From contig NZ_RAPN01000001.1 of NCBI RefSeq assembly GCF_003610535.1, positions 2,095,320-2,159,319 on the forward strand: a DNA stretch of 64,000 bases. The letters are read 5' to 3'. The DNA comes from Mangrovibacterium diazotrophicum (GTDB lineage: Bacteria; Bacteroidota; Bacteroidia; Bacteroidales; Prolixibacteraceae). Shown here piece by piece: positions 51,411-61,074 of the stretch (positions are counted from its first letter, which is position 1; the number at the start of each line of letters is the position of its first letter). Below the pieces are notes generated by a model, which searched no databases, had not been told where the DNA came from, and was given only the letters and a program-made list of their open reading frames with translations. A program made the position numbers and the translations under genes.

Positions 51411-53465
51411 ATGAAAAGAAATATGAAGAAGACGATATCTCTTCTGTTATTCGTTGCAATCGGAACTGGATTCCTTTCTTCTTGTTCAGATTACCTGGAG
51501 TCCGACCAATACTTCAAAGACCGGATGAACATCGAGAAAGCATTCTCCAGCAAGCAATATTCTGAAGAATGGCTGGCACACACCTTTTCCGATCTGGAAA
51601 ACGAATGTGCCGATGTAGCCAGTAAAGGTTACACGCCACATTGTTTTGCCGACGACATGTACTATGGCGACCGCGATGGTGATTACGACACCAAGGACAT
51701 CGCTTCGCTTTCCTATAATGAATTTCATACCGGCCTGTATTCTGAAAACGACAAACAGGATACCTGGACGCAATGTTACCGAGGTATCCGCAATGCCACA
51801 ACATTCATTCAGAATATTGACATCAACAAGGAAATGACTGCGGAGGAAATCGCCGACTACAAAGCACAGGCTCGTTTTGTAAGAGCTTACTATTACTGGT
51901 TGCTTTTACGCAAATACGGACCGATTCCACTATTGCCGGAAGACGGGATTGACTATACTGAGAGTTACGACGACGTGGCGACTCCCAGAAGTAGCTACGA
52001 AGAATGTGCCGATTACATCGCCAGCGAGCTGGTACTTGCAGCCAAAGATTTGGCTCAAGGCAGGGACCGCTTGTCGATTGCACGCCCAACCCGTGGAGCT
52101 GCTTTAGCTACCCGCGCCAAAGTTCTTTTGTATGCAGCTTCGCCCCTGGCTAACGGAAATACCGACTCTTATGCCATGGAACTGGTCGATGATGAAGGAC
52201 GTCAACTTTTATCGACAAACTACGACGAGGAAAAATGGGCCAAAGCTGCAGCTGCCGCCAAAGATGTGATGGAACTGGGCGTGTATGAACTGTACACCGC
52301 AAGTTTCCGTGCTACTGGAAACTCTTCATACCCGGCGACAATTGTTCCACCTTACTATGCTGATTTTTCTGAAAACAACTGGCCTGAAGGATGGAAAGAT
52401 ATCGATCCATTCGAGTCTTACCGTTCTGTCTTCAACGGCACTGTTGGAGCCGACAACCCGGAGCTAATTTTTACCCGCGGAAACAACGGCGGAGAAAAAG
52501 GGCAAGCAATGGTTGCACACCAATTACCTCGTGTTGCCAATGGCTGGAACACCCACGGGATTACTCAAAAACAGTGTGATGCTTACTACATGAACGATGG
52601 TACAGACTGCCCCGGCAAAGACAAGGAAATTGGGCGAGGCGACGGCAGTGATCGCTTAAGCGGCTATGTAACACAGGAAGATCTTGATGCGGGTATGTAC
52701 AAACCACTGGCAACAGGCGTATCTCTTCAGTACGCCGACCGCGAACCTCGTTTCTATGCGTCGGTTGCCTACAACGGTAGCGTATGGCACCTGGAAAACG
52801 AGCCGGATAGCTGGAATAAAGAAAAACAAGTATTCTACTACCGCGGCGACGGTAACGGCTATACCAATACCATGTTCTGGCTTCGCACAGGTATTGGCGT
52901 AATGAAGTTTGTCCACCCGCGCGATACATACCGAGATGGCGCCATTGGCCTCATTGTTCCGAAACTGGAACCAGCAATCCGTTACGCTGAAGTACTTCTG
53001 ATTTATGCTGAAGCGTTGAACGAGCTAACCGGCACCTACAATATTCCGGCATGGGATGGTTCTGCCACTTACGCCATTAGTCGTGATGTGACTGAAATGA
53101 AGAAAGGTATTCGTCCAATTCGTATCCGGAGCGGTGTGCCTGACTACACAGCCGATGTTTATGCCGATCAGGATTTGTTCCGCACGAAACTGAAACGCGA
53201 ACGCCAGATTGAATTGATGGGTGAAGGTCACCGCTACTACGATCTGAGACGCTGGAAAGATGCTCCGGTTGAGGAGTCGCTGCCAATTTATGGTTGCAAT
53301 ATTCTGATGACCAGCGAGCAAAAAGACCTGTTCCATACCCCGGTGGCAGAGTTCTCGCTTCAATCTACATTTTCCCGCAAAATGTGGTTCTGGCCAATCA
53401 AACACAGCGAACTGAAGCGCAACAAACGCTTGACTCAGAACCCGGGATGGACTTATAATGATTAA
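51411..53465 (+). CDS. susD: SusD/RagB-family glycan-binding lipoprotein, second system
   Basis: The protein has 684 residues; a second ATG four codons in is also possible. Lipobox: GFLSSC. Typical SusD stretches are QARFVRAYYYWLLLRKYGPIP in the first half and RERQIELMGEGHRYYDLRRW near the end. At 684 residues it is longer than the first SusD, with extra inserts in the middle. It pairs with the SusC upstream; the next gene starts close to its stop codon. Confidence 0.93.
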   Translation: MKRNMKKTISLLLFVAIGTGFLSSCSDYLESDQYFKDRMNIEKAFSSKQYSEEWLAHTFSDLENECADVASKGYTPHCFADDMYYGDRDGDYDTKDIASLSYNEFHTGLYSENDKQDTWTQCYRGIRNATTFIQNIDINKEMTAEEIADYKAQARFVRAYYYWLLLRKYGPIPLLPEDGIDYTESYDDVATPRSSYEECADYIASELVLAAKDLAQGRDRLSIARPTRGAALATRAKVLLYAASPLANGNTDSYAMELVDDEGRQLLSTNYDEEKWAKAAAAAKDVMELGVYELYTASFRATGNSSYPATIVPPYYADFSENNWPEGWKDIDPFESYRSVFNGTVGADNPELIFTRGNNGGEKGQAMVAHQLPRVANGWNTHGITQKQCDAYYMNDGTDCPGKDKEIGRGDGSDRLSGYVTQEDLDAGMYKPLATGVSLQYADREPRFYASVAYNGSVWHLENEPDSWNKEKQVFYYRGDGNGYTNTMFWLRTGIGVMKFVHPRDTYRDGAIGLIVPKLEPAIRYAEVLLIYAEALNELTGTYNIPAWDGSATYAISRDVTEMKKGIRPIRIRSGVPDYTADVYADQDLFRTKLKRERQIELMGEGHRYYDLRRWKDAPVEESLPIYGCNILMTSEQKDLFHTPVAEFSLQSTFSRKMWFWPIKHSELKRNKRLTQNPGWTYND

Positions 53466-53484
53466 TCAAAATCCGAAAGTGTAT

Positions 53485-54474
53485 ATGAAAAAAATATATC
53501 GAATGCTGCTTTTCGTGCTGGCCGGACTATCCTTGTTCAGCTCATGCAACGAAGAATGGAAAGACGAGCAATACGAACACTACGTGTCTTTTAAAGCCCC
53601 TTTAAACAGCGAAGGTGTAACACGTATTTACGTGCGATACAAACACGACGAAAGTACCAACTTCAAACTTCCGGTAATTGTCAGCGGATCGACCACAAAC
53701 GACAAAGCGATAACCGTGAACGTCGCCGTTGACCCCGACACACTGGCTACGCTGAACATCGAACAATTCCAAAGCCGTACCGATCTTTATTACGAAGAAT
53801 TGGAAAGCAGTTATTTTTCGATGCCTTCAACTGTCGATATCGTAGCCGGCGAAAATACTGGTCTGCTGGATATCGATTTTACCCTGCAGGACATTGACCT
53901 GGTCGACAAATGGCTACTGCCGCTGACGATCGTTGAAGATCCATCGAACAGTTACGTCCCACACCCTCGCAAGAACTACAAGAAAGCGCTGCTGCGTGTG
54001 ATGCCTTTTAACGATTACTCTGGGACTTACAGTGGTACAGCACTGAAAACATTCCTCAGAGGTTTCGAGGGAGATGCAGCTATTGTGAAAAGTGATGTTC
54101 CGGTTTATGTTGTCGATGATAACACAGTTTTCTTTTATGCCGGCACAATTGACGAAAAGCGTACCGATCGTCGTAATTACAAGATTTACGCATCGTTCGA
54201 CGAGCAAACCAAGCAAGTAACGTTAACATCTGACAATCCGGATATGGAATTCCAGGTCAACGGCACTCCCGTATTTACGGTTGAAGAAACAATGGATGCC
54301 ACCCGCCCCTACTTGTTGCACCGCTACGTTACAATTAGCAAAATCGATTATTACTTTACCGACTACACATCGGTTCCGAATGCGACAATTGGCTATACCG
54401 TGCGGGGATCATTGATCCTCGAGCGCAAGATCAACACACAGATCCCTGACGAAGATCAGGCTATCGAGTGGTAG
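53485..54474 (+). CDS. DUF1735/DUF4973-type surface lipoprotein
   Basis: The protein has 329 residues from ATG 53485, chosen because it gives a clean leader with lipobox (LFSSC); an earlier ATG at 53458 overlaps susD. An N-terminal DUF1735-type sandwich (about 35-150, VRYKHDESTNFKLPV) is followed by a lipocalin-like C-terminal part. Such proteins are encoded after SusD and probably bind glycan at the surface. It closes the second transport operon, followed by a strong terminator. Confidence 0.8.
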   Translation: MKKIYRMLLFVLAGLSLFSSCNEEWKDEQYEHYVSFKAPLNSEGVTRIYVRYKHDESTNFKLPVIVSGSTTNDKAITVNVAVDPDTLATLNIEQFQSRTDLYYEELESSYFSMPSTVDIVAGENTGLLDIDFTLQDIDLVDKWLLPLTIVEDPSNSYVPHPRKNYKKALLRVMPFNDYSGTYSGTALKTFLRGFEGDAAIVKSDVPVYVVDDNTVFFYAGTIDEKRTDRRNYKIYASFDEQTKQVTLTSDNPDMEFQVNGTPVFTVEETMDATRPYLLHRYVTISKIDYYFTDYTSVPNATIGYTVRGSLILERKINTQIPDEDQAIEW

Positions 54475-54493
54475 TCGAATCTTTATCGAACAG

Positions 54494-54531
54494 AAAAAGC
54501 GTTGCAACAAACTTGATGCAGCGCTTTTTTA
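54494..54531 (+). terminator. Terminator of the second SusC/SusD operon
   Basis: AAAAAGCGTTGCA pairs with TGCAGCGCTTTTT (13 bp, one wobble), ending in a T-run. Confidence 0.88.
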
Positions 54532-54544
54532 TTGGATGGAGGTC

Positions 54545-54583
54545 AAACAAAAAGAGGGGTTCATCGTTTGATGAGCCCCTCTT
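54545..54583 (-). terminator. Terminator of the M16 peptidase gene
   Basis: AAGAGGGGTTCATC pairs with GATGAGCCCCTCTT (14 bp, one wobble, 4-nt loop); on the minus strand TTTTTGTTT follows. Confidence 0.88.
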
Positions 54584-54601
54584 CGATATAATTTTGAAAG
54601 C

Positions 54602-57418
54602 TTAGTTCGCTGCCGTTTCAGCCGGACTCATCAACACCTCAACAGTTGTTGGATTATCCAAAACCTTTTTGGCCAGTGCTGCCACTTTTTCAGGGGTAAC
54701 ACCATCAAGCAAAGCTTTATACTCGTCGTCGTTGTAAATTTTATCTCCTGTTTGCAGGTAGTCCATAATGTCGCGCAACCAGTAACGGTTTGTTTTCACT
54801 CCCTGCTCACGCATACTCATGATCGAAGCTTTTACCTCGTTGAATTCCTTCATGTCGATCTTACCTTCTTTCAACGCTTCAATTTCCTGAAAAACAACCT
54901 CCATGATGCGATTTGCTTTTTCCGGATTGGTATCAAAGCTGATGGTTACTGCAAAACGGTTTTCAGGTAGCGTTGAGAAACCGCCACTTGCGCTAACACC
55001 GTAACTTCCGCCTTCTTCCTCGCGAACGGTTACCAGGTAACGTTTCGACAACAATTGACCGATATAATACATAGTCAACTTCGTATCAGCCTCTTGGTCT
55101 AATTCGCCTGACATTTTCAGGTAAACAGTCGTTTTGGGCGTATTCATTGGGCGAACCACGTTGCGAGTTGTCTCGCCTTCCTTCGGATTCATGTGATGAT
55201 CAACATAGGCTTCCTGCTTACCGGTACTTGGAATATTACCAATGTAAGTTTGAATAGCAGGCAACATACTTTCGTTCACATTTCCAACAAACACGAAAGT
55301 GAAGTCGGCCGCATTCGAGAAACGTTCCTTGAAAATTTCACCGGCACGGTTCATATTCAACATGTCCACATACGACTGATTCATCAGCAAAGTACGCGGG
55401 TTGTAATTGGTTGAAACCAGTGAAATGGTATCGCGCATCGCCTTGTTGTTATCCGCAGCTGCATTTTTCAGATATGCTTCGTACTGGTTGATAATGTTGT
55501 TATAAGCGTTCTCATCAACACGAGCATGTGTGAAGTACAAGTAGATCAACTGCGTCAACGTTTCGAAATCTTTCTGATTTGTCGATCCGCCAAATCCTTC
55601 AGTCAACTCACCAATCGATGGTTGAATGCTGACGATTTTACCAGCCAGTTTTTTGCTCAGGTCGGTTGCTTTAAAATCGCCCAAACCTGAAGACTCAATC
55701 AGGTCAACGGACAAACCGGCAGAAGCCAGATCTGCCTGGTCAACCAATGAAGAACCTCCCCAGCTGTACGCTGAAAACAGGATTTCATCCTTTGCCAAAT
55801 CTGTTGGGTACAGCACAACGCGCGCACCGTTAGCCAACACATAGCCGGTTGCTCCTTCCAAACCTTCAACCGCGAAAGTTTCATTCACCGGAACCAGTTT
55901 CAAATCTTCAGCTACCAATGGTTTACCGGCATCTGCCTCAACGTAAGGTTCCAGTTTCTCAGCATTGACTTCGGCAATCACTTTTTCAAAATCTTCCAGA
56001 CCAGGATAAACAGCTCCTTCAGTTTCAGGACCGGTTACCGTGATCACCTGGTTTTTCCCGGTTTGAATTTTCTTGATCGCTGCATTCACATCTTCCAACG
56101 TAATACCGGCCAAAATCTCTTTTTGCGTTGCCAGCTCTGTTTCCGGCGTTACAAACGGCTCTGCTTCCAGGAAGTAGTTGTACAACTGCTCTGCCCAATC
56201 GTTATTTTCAACTTTGTCTTTATTCGCTACAAAGTTTTCGTATTGGCTTAACGTATTTTCTTTCGAACGGTCAAGTTCCGACTGTGTAAAGCCGAAGCGG
56301 TAAGCACGTTGCCATTCTGTGTACACCTCGCGGAAACCATTCACTTCCTGACCCGGTTTTGGTGCAAGGAAAAGGATGAAATTTCGTTGCAAGCGAGCTA
56401 CATCCGAGTACAGGGTTTGTGCACCCAACACATTTGTTTGGTTGTTCTGTACGTATTCATTCAAACGGTTATTTACCATCGAGAATATCAGCGAATTAAT
56501 GCGTTCGTCGCGCAGGTACTTTTCGTCTTTCACCGCTGGTTTATCCGATGTTTCGTAGTACATGATACGAACGTACTTTTCTTCTTTATCGGTTGCCAAA
56601 CAGAAGTAAGGCTCTTTGTGATCGGGGATGCGATCATAAGTGCGTTCGGCACGATCTTTCTTCAACGGAATTTCAGAGAAAATTGCTTTCACTTTCTTCT
56701 CCATTTCCAATGGGTCGATGTCGCCAACAATTACAACAGCCTGCAGGTCGGGACGATACCATTTGTTGTAATAGTCGCGCAAAACCTGGTATTCAAAGTT
56801 GTTGACAATATCGATATCACCGATCGGCATGCGTTCGGCATATTTTGAACCTTTAAACAAGGTTTGCGAAGTTTGTTCGTGAATGCGATAAGAAGGAGTT
56901 CTGCGTGTTCTCCACTCTTCGCGAATAACGCCACGCTCAGCGTCGATCTCGTCCTCCTGCAACGACAAAGCACCAGACCAGTCGTGCAGAACGTACAAAC
57001 ATGAGTCGATCAACCAAGGTTCTTCATTGGTTGGAACATTGCTCAGGTTGTACACCGTTTCATCATATGCGGTGTAGGCATTAATGTCGGCACCAAAGCG
57101 CACGCCGTATTTCTGAAGCATATCCAGAAAACCCTTTCCCGCAAAGTGTTCCGTACCGTTGAAGGCCATGTGCTCCAGGAAGTGCGCCAAACCTTTCTGG
57201 CTGTCATTTTCCTGCATCGACCCAACGTTTTGGGGGAAATAAAAACTTACCCGGTCTTTCGGGAACTCGTTATGCATGATGTAGTAGTGCATTTTATTGG
57301 GCAACACACCACTCACCACGTTTTCATTCAACGGAATGGTTGTACTCATTTGCGCCTGCGAGGCCAAACTAAAGCACAACAGAAAAAGAAACATAAAAGA
57401 GAATCGGATCAATTTCAT
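54602..57418 (-). CDS. M16-family zinc metallopeptidase
   Basis: The protein has 938 residues with a signal peptide (1-22, ending QAQ). The inverted zinc motif H79-x-x-E82-H83 (HFLEHMAF) and a downstream Glu ligand in DAERGVIREEW mark an active first half; the second half is the inactive M16 partner domain, fused as in pitrilysin-type PqqL-like enzymes. It cleaves peptides in the periplasm. It is not linked to the glycan genes and is divergent from speA. Confidence 0.9.
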   Translation of the reverse strand: MKLIRFSFMFLFLLCFSLASQAQMSTTIPLNENVVSGVLPNKMHYYIMHNEFPKDRVSFYFPQNVGSMQENDSQKGLAHFLEHMAFNGTEHFAGKGFLDMLQKYGVRFGADINAYTAYDETVYNLSNVPTNEEPWLIDSCLYVLHDWSGALSLQEDEIDAERGVIREEWRTRRTPSYRIHEQTSQTLFKGSKYAERMPIGDIDIVNNFEYQVLRDYYNKWYRPDLQAVVIVGDIDPLEMEKKVKAIFSEIPLKKDRAERTYDRIPDHKEPYFCLATDKEEKYVRIMYYETSDKPAVKDEKYLRDERINSLIFSMVNNRLNEYVQNNQTNVLGAQTLYSDVARLQRNFILFLAPKPGQEVNGFREVYTEWQRAYRFGFTQSELDRSKENTLSQYENFVANKDKVENNDWAEQLYNYFLEAEPFVTPETELATQKEILAGITLEDVNAAIKKIQTGKNQVITVTGPETEGAVYPGLEDFEKVIAEVNAEKLEPYVEADAGKPLVAEDLKLVPVNETFAVEGLEGATGYVLANGARVVLYPTDLAKDEILFSAYSWGGSSLVDQADLASAGLSVDLIESSGLGDFKATDLSKKLAGKIVSIQPSIGELTEGFGGSTNQKDFETLTQLIYLYFTHARVDENAYNNIINQYEAYLKNAAADNNKAMRDTISLVSTNYNPRTLLMNQSYVDMLNMNRAGEIFKERFSNAADFTFVFVGNVNESMLPAIQTYIGNIPSTGKQEAYVDHHMNPKEGETTRNVVRPMNTPKTTVYLKMSGELDQEADTKLTMYYIGQLLSKRYLVTVREEEGGSYGVSASGGFSTLPENRFAVTISFDTNPEKANRIMEVVFQEIEALKEGKIDMKEFNEVKASIMSMREQGVKTNRYWLRDIMDYLQTGDKIYNDDEYKALLDGVTPEKVAALAKKVLDNPTTVEVLMSPAETAAN

Positions 57419-57764
57419 TTTAAATGTTTTATATTCAAAATACTACAATAAAAAACTACTTAGATTGCTTGTTTTCGCGAATGATAGGTATCGGCAGTTG
57501 ACAGAATATTACAACCTGAAACGTAAATAAATCTTAAATTTCTTCGAAATCAGATTCGATTGATCGGACTGAAATGGCGAACAAAACCCGTTAAATCTGC
57601 GAATTCAGCCCAAACCTATTTTTATATTGATCTGACTTGAATTTCAACAATGATTTTCCTTAACTTCAATCCGTTAAAAAAAAGCGACGCTTATTGAAAA
57701 AAACTATCTTTGGCGCGCAATTAAAATTAACCCTATTAAGAACTCTTATTGACCAGTTAGAAGA
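57419..57764. other. Divergent region between the M16 gene and speA
   Basis: 346 bp without a gene. TATCTTTG at 57705-57712 is a -7 box candidate for speA, about 52 bp before its start. No -33 partner was found at the expected distance. No promoter could be assigned for the M16 gene. Confidence 0.45.
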
Positions 57765-59657
57765 ATGAGAAAATGGCGCATTGAGGACACCGAAGAACTC
57801 TACAACATCAATGGTTGGGGAATCAACTATTTCTCTGTTAACGAGAATGGGAACGTGGTTGTAACACCACAAAAAGGAGGACCTCAGGTAGATTTAAAAG
57901 AATTAATTGACGAGTTGCAACTGCGTGATGTTGCCTTGCCGGTACTAATTCGCTTTCCGGACATCCTGAATAGCCGGATTGAAAAAATGACAAACTGCTT
58001 CAAAATTGCAGCAAAAGAGTACGACTACCAAGCGAACAGTTACCTGATTTACCCGATTAAGGTAAACCAGATGCGCCCCGTTGTGGAAGAGATCGTCAGT
58101 CATGGTCAAAAATTTAACATTGGCTTGGAGGCCGGTTCAAAACCCGAGCTTCACGCAGTAATTGCCATCAACACCGACAGCGACTCGCTGATTATTTGCA
58201 ACGGTTACAAAGATGAGGACTACGTTGAACTGGCTCTGCTGGCTCAAAAGATGGGACGTCGGATTTTTATCGTTGTTGAAAAGCTAAACGAGCTGAAGCT
58301 GATCGCTAAAATCGCTAAGCGACTTAAAATAAAGCCCAATTTAGGTATTCGTATTAAGCTGGCCAGCAGTGGTAGCGGGAAATGGGAAAGCTCGGGCGGC
58401 GATGGCAGCAAATTCGGGCTGACGTCTTCTGAAATTTTGGAAGCGTTGGACTATCTGGAACGCAACAACCTGAAGGATTGCCTGAAACTGGTTCACTTCC
58501 ATATTGGTAGCCAGGTGAATAAAATTCGCCGCATCAAAATTGCTTTGCGCGAAGCATCGCAGTTCTACGTGCAGCTTGCCAAACTGGGCTTCAGTGTTGA
58601 GTTTGTCGATATTGGCGGTGGCTTGGGAGTTGACTACGACGGTACCCGATCGGCCAACCGCGAAAGCAGCGTAAACTACAGTATCCAGGAATATGTGAAC
58701 GACGCCATTTCTGCTGTTGTTGATGCTGCCAATAAAAACGGCATTCCGCATCCGAACATCATTACCGAATCCGGACGTTCGTTGACAGCCCATCACTCGG
58801 TGCTGATTTTCGAAGTGCTGGAATCAGCAACTCTTCCGACTTGGGACGAAGAGGTTGAATTGAAAGATACTGACCACGAATTGGTAAAAGAGCTGTACGA
58901 CATTTGGGATAACCTGAATGGCCCAAGAATGTTGGAGGCCTGGCACGACGCGCAGCAGATCCGCGAAGAAGCGCTCGACCGTTTCAGCCTTGGCTTGCTC
59001 GATCTGATTACCCGTGCCCAAGTAGAACGTTTGTTCTGGTCGATTGCTCTTGACATCGATAAAATGGTGACCAAAATGCGTCACTATCCGGAAGAGTTGG
59101 GATCGTTGTCGAAGCTGCTTTCCGACAAATATTTCTGCAACTTCTCATTGTTCCAGTCGTTACCCGACAGTTGGGCCATCGACCAGTTGTTCCCGATCAT
59201 GCCGATTCACCGGTTGGATGAAAAACCGGATCGTTCGGCAACTCTGCAGGATATCACCTGCGACTCGGATGGAAAGATCGACAACTTCATCTCAACCCGA
59301 AATATTTCGTACGATTTACCTGTACATACCCTGAAGGCAAAAGATCCCTATTACATCGGTGTCTTCCTCGTTGGTGCTTACCAGGAAATTCTGGGTGACT
59401 TGCACAACCTGTTCGGTGATACCAACGCGGTGCACGTTTCGGTTGACGACAAGACCTACAACATCGACCAGGTGATTGACGGGGAAACTGTTGCCGAAGT
59501 ACTCGACTACGTACAGTACAACCCGAAAAAGATGGTTCGCCAGGTAGAAACATGGGTGACAACATCTGTTAAATCAGGCAAGATCTCGGCAGAAGAAGGA
59601 AAAGAATTCCTTTCGAACTATCGTTCCGGCCTGTACGGATACACATACCTTGAATAA
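57765..59657 (+). CDS. speA: Biosynthetic arginine decarboxylase
   Basis: The protein has 630 residues, the usual size for SpeA. The PLP lysine is K99 in YPIKVNQMRPV. Downstream PLP-barrel motifs are LVHFHIGSQ and VDIGGGLGVDYDG, and the C-terminal domain with substrate Cys/Asp residues includes CDSDGKIDNFI. It converts arginine to agmatine, the first step of polyamine synthesis via N-carbamoylputrescine. It is transcribed alone and followed by a terminator; a nitrilase-domain protein of possibly related function lies two genes on. Confidence 0.95.
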   Translation: MRKWRIEDTEELYNINGWGINYFSVNENGNVVVTPQKGGPQVDLKELIDELQLRDVALPVLIRFPDILNSRIEKMTNCFKIAAKEYDYQANSYLIYPIKVNQMRPVVEEIVSHGQKFNIGLEAGSKPELHAVIAINTDSDSLIICNGYKDEDYVELALLAQKMGRRIFIVVEKLNELKLIAKIAKRLKIKPNLGIRIKLASSGSGKWESSGGDGSKFGLTSSEILEALDYLERNNLKDCLKLVHFHIGSQVNKIRRIKIALREASQFYVQLAKLGFSVEFVDIGGGLGVDYDGTRSANRESSVNYSIQEYVNDAISAVVDAANKNGIPHPNIITESGRSLTAHHSVLIFEVLESATLPTWDEEVELKDTDHELVKELYDIWDNLNGPRMLEAWHDAQQIREEALDRFSLGLLDLITRAQVERLFWSIALDIDKMVTKMRHYPEELGSLSKLLSDKYFCNFSLFQSLPDSWAIDQLFPIMPIHRLDEKPDRSATLQDITCDSDGKIDNFISTRNISYDLPVHTLKAKDPYYIGVFLVGAYQEILGDLHNLFGDTNAVHVSVDDKTYNIDQVIDGETVAEVLDYVQYNPKKMVRQVETWVTTSVKSGKISAEEGKEFLSNYRSGLYGYTYLE

Positions 59658-59684
59658 AACTGAATACAAACCAGTTATACCAAC

Positions 59685-59717
59685 AAAGGCCGTTCAAAAT
59701 TGAATGGCCTTTTCTTT
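59685..59717 (+). terminator. Terminator after speA
   Basis: AAAGGCCGTTCA pairs with TGAATGGCCTTT (12 bp, one wobble, 4-nt loop), followed by a T-rich tract. Confidence 0.85.
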
Positions 59718-59815
59718 TGACTTTTCGCATTAAATATTGGTCAAATTTGATTCGAATCTAACCTATTTCGGACCTGGTTGTTATACCTTTTATGCAGAAA
59801 AAGAAATCCCGAGCA

Positions 59816-60982
59816 ATGAAAACAAAATTACTTCTGTTCTTCGCCATTCTGATATTGAATTTTTCCGGCAGCACCCGTTCGCATGCAACCGGATTGAAAA
59901 CCCTGTGTCGGCTGCCTGAAAAAGTGCAGGAAACCAGTGGTATTGAATTAACCGGCAAAAACGAAGTGTGGACTCTAAACGACAGCGGCGGAGCAGCAGA
60001 ACTGTACCTTTGCGATACCTTGGGAAATTTGGTTAGAACAGTAAAAATAAACGATGCGGAAAACCATGACTGGGAAGATATAACCCAGGATGACCAGGGG
60101 AATTTCTACATCGGCGACATGGGAAACAACAACAACGACCGGGAGAATCTTCGAATTTATAAAATTCCGAACCCATCATCGACTACTGCGTCTTCAGTGG
60201 ACGCTGAGAAGATAAAATTCACCTATGAAGATCAAACCAAATTTCCTCCGGGCGATGACAATCTGAATTATGATTGCGAGGCTATTATCTGGTACAACAG
60301 CAATATTTATCTTTTCACAAAAAACAGGTCAATACCGATCAAAACATCGGTATACAGAATTCCGGATCAGCCGGGCGAATATGTTGCCAAAAAACTGGCC
60401 ACCTTCGATACCGCAGGGTCGAATACGAACGAAACAGATATTTACAGTTACTGGATCACTTCGGCTGATATTAGTCCGAACGGGAAACAGCTGGCATTGC
60501 TGTCGCACGACCGGATTTGGGTTTTCTACAATTTCTCGGACGATAATTTTTTCGGTGGCGACTACAAAGTTTACGAGCTGGAAACCAGTACGCAAAAAGA
60601 ATCTATCTGCTTTGCCGATAACTCAACATTATACTTGACTGACGAATACTGGAGCACTTTCGATATTGGCCGAAACTTGTATGTTTTAACCATCAGCACC
60701 CCGTTTAGCACCAGCACTTCCGACCTGTCGAACTCGACCGAAGAGAAGTTCAGCATTACCCCTAATCCTTTCACTCAAACCCTGAAAATCGCCGGCACCG
60801 AACTTCCCGGCTATCGTCTGCAATTAATGGATCCCCAAGGACGCTTGTACCGAACACTGACCCCGGATGACGTTAGCCTGACCGTTAATTTGGGCAACCT
60901 ACCCAACGGGCCATATTTGCTCAAATTCACAGATAAAACAACCGGCTATTGCTGGGCCGAGAAGCTTCTGAAACAAGAATAA
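59816..60982 (+). CDS. Secreted beta-propeller protein with T9SS type A sorting domain
   Basis: The protein has 388 residues from ATG 59816, chosen for the signal peptide that follows (1-23). A propeller-like region (about 30-300) carries acidic repeats such as ENHDWEDITQDDQGNFYIGD. The last 80 residues (FSITPNPFTQTLKI... GPYLLKF) form a T9SS type A domain, so the protein is exported and surface-attached or released. Function unknown; the GD(M/L)GNN motif suggests calcium binding. It is a single gene. Confidence 0.8.
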   Translation: MKTKLLLFFAILILNFSGSTRSHATGLKTLCRLPEKVQETSGIELTGKNEVWTLNDSGGAAELYLCDTLGNLVRTVKINDAENHDWEDITQDDQGNFYIGDMGNNNNDRENLRIYKIPNPSSTTASSVDAEKIKFTYEDQTKFPPGDDNLNYDCEAIIWYNSNIYLFTKNRSIPIKTSVYRIPDQPGEYVAKKLATFDTAGSNTNETDIYSYWITSADISPNGKQLALLSHDRIWVFYNFSDDNFFGGDYKVYELETSTQKESICFADNSTLYLTDEYWSTFDIGRNLYVLTISTPFSTSTSDLSNSTEEKFSITPNPFTQTLKIAGTELPGYRLQLMDPQGRLYRTLTPDDVSLTVNLGNLPNGPYLLKFTDKTTGYCWAEKLLKQE

Positions 60983-61074
60983 ACACGTGCCGCAAGACGG
61001 TCACTCTCAAGATAAATATCTAATTTGGTACTTTCCAGAACAACCGGTTGCGACCGAATAAAGTCAATGAAAAC

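Noticed and set aside
12064-54474. Mobile-element origin of the glycan region
   Set aside because: No transposase, integrase, tRNA or flanking direct repeats were seen at either edge.
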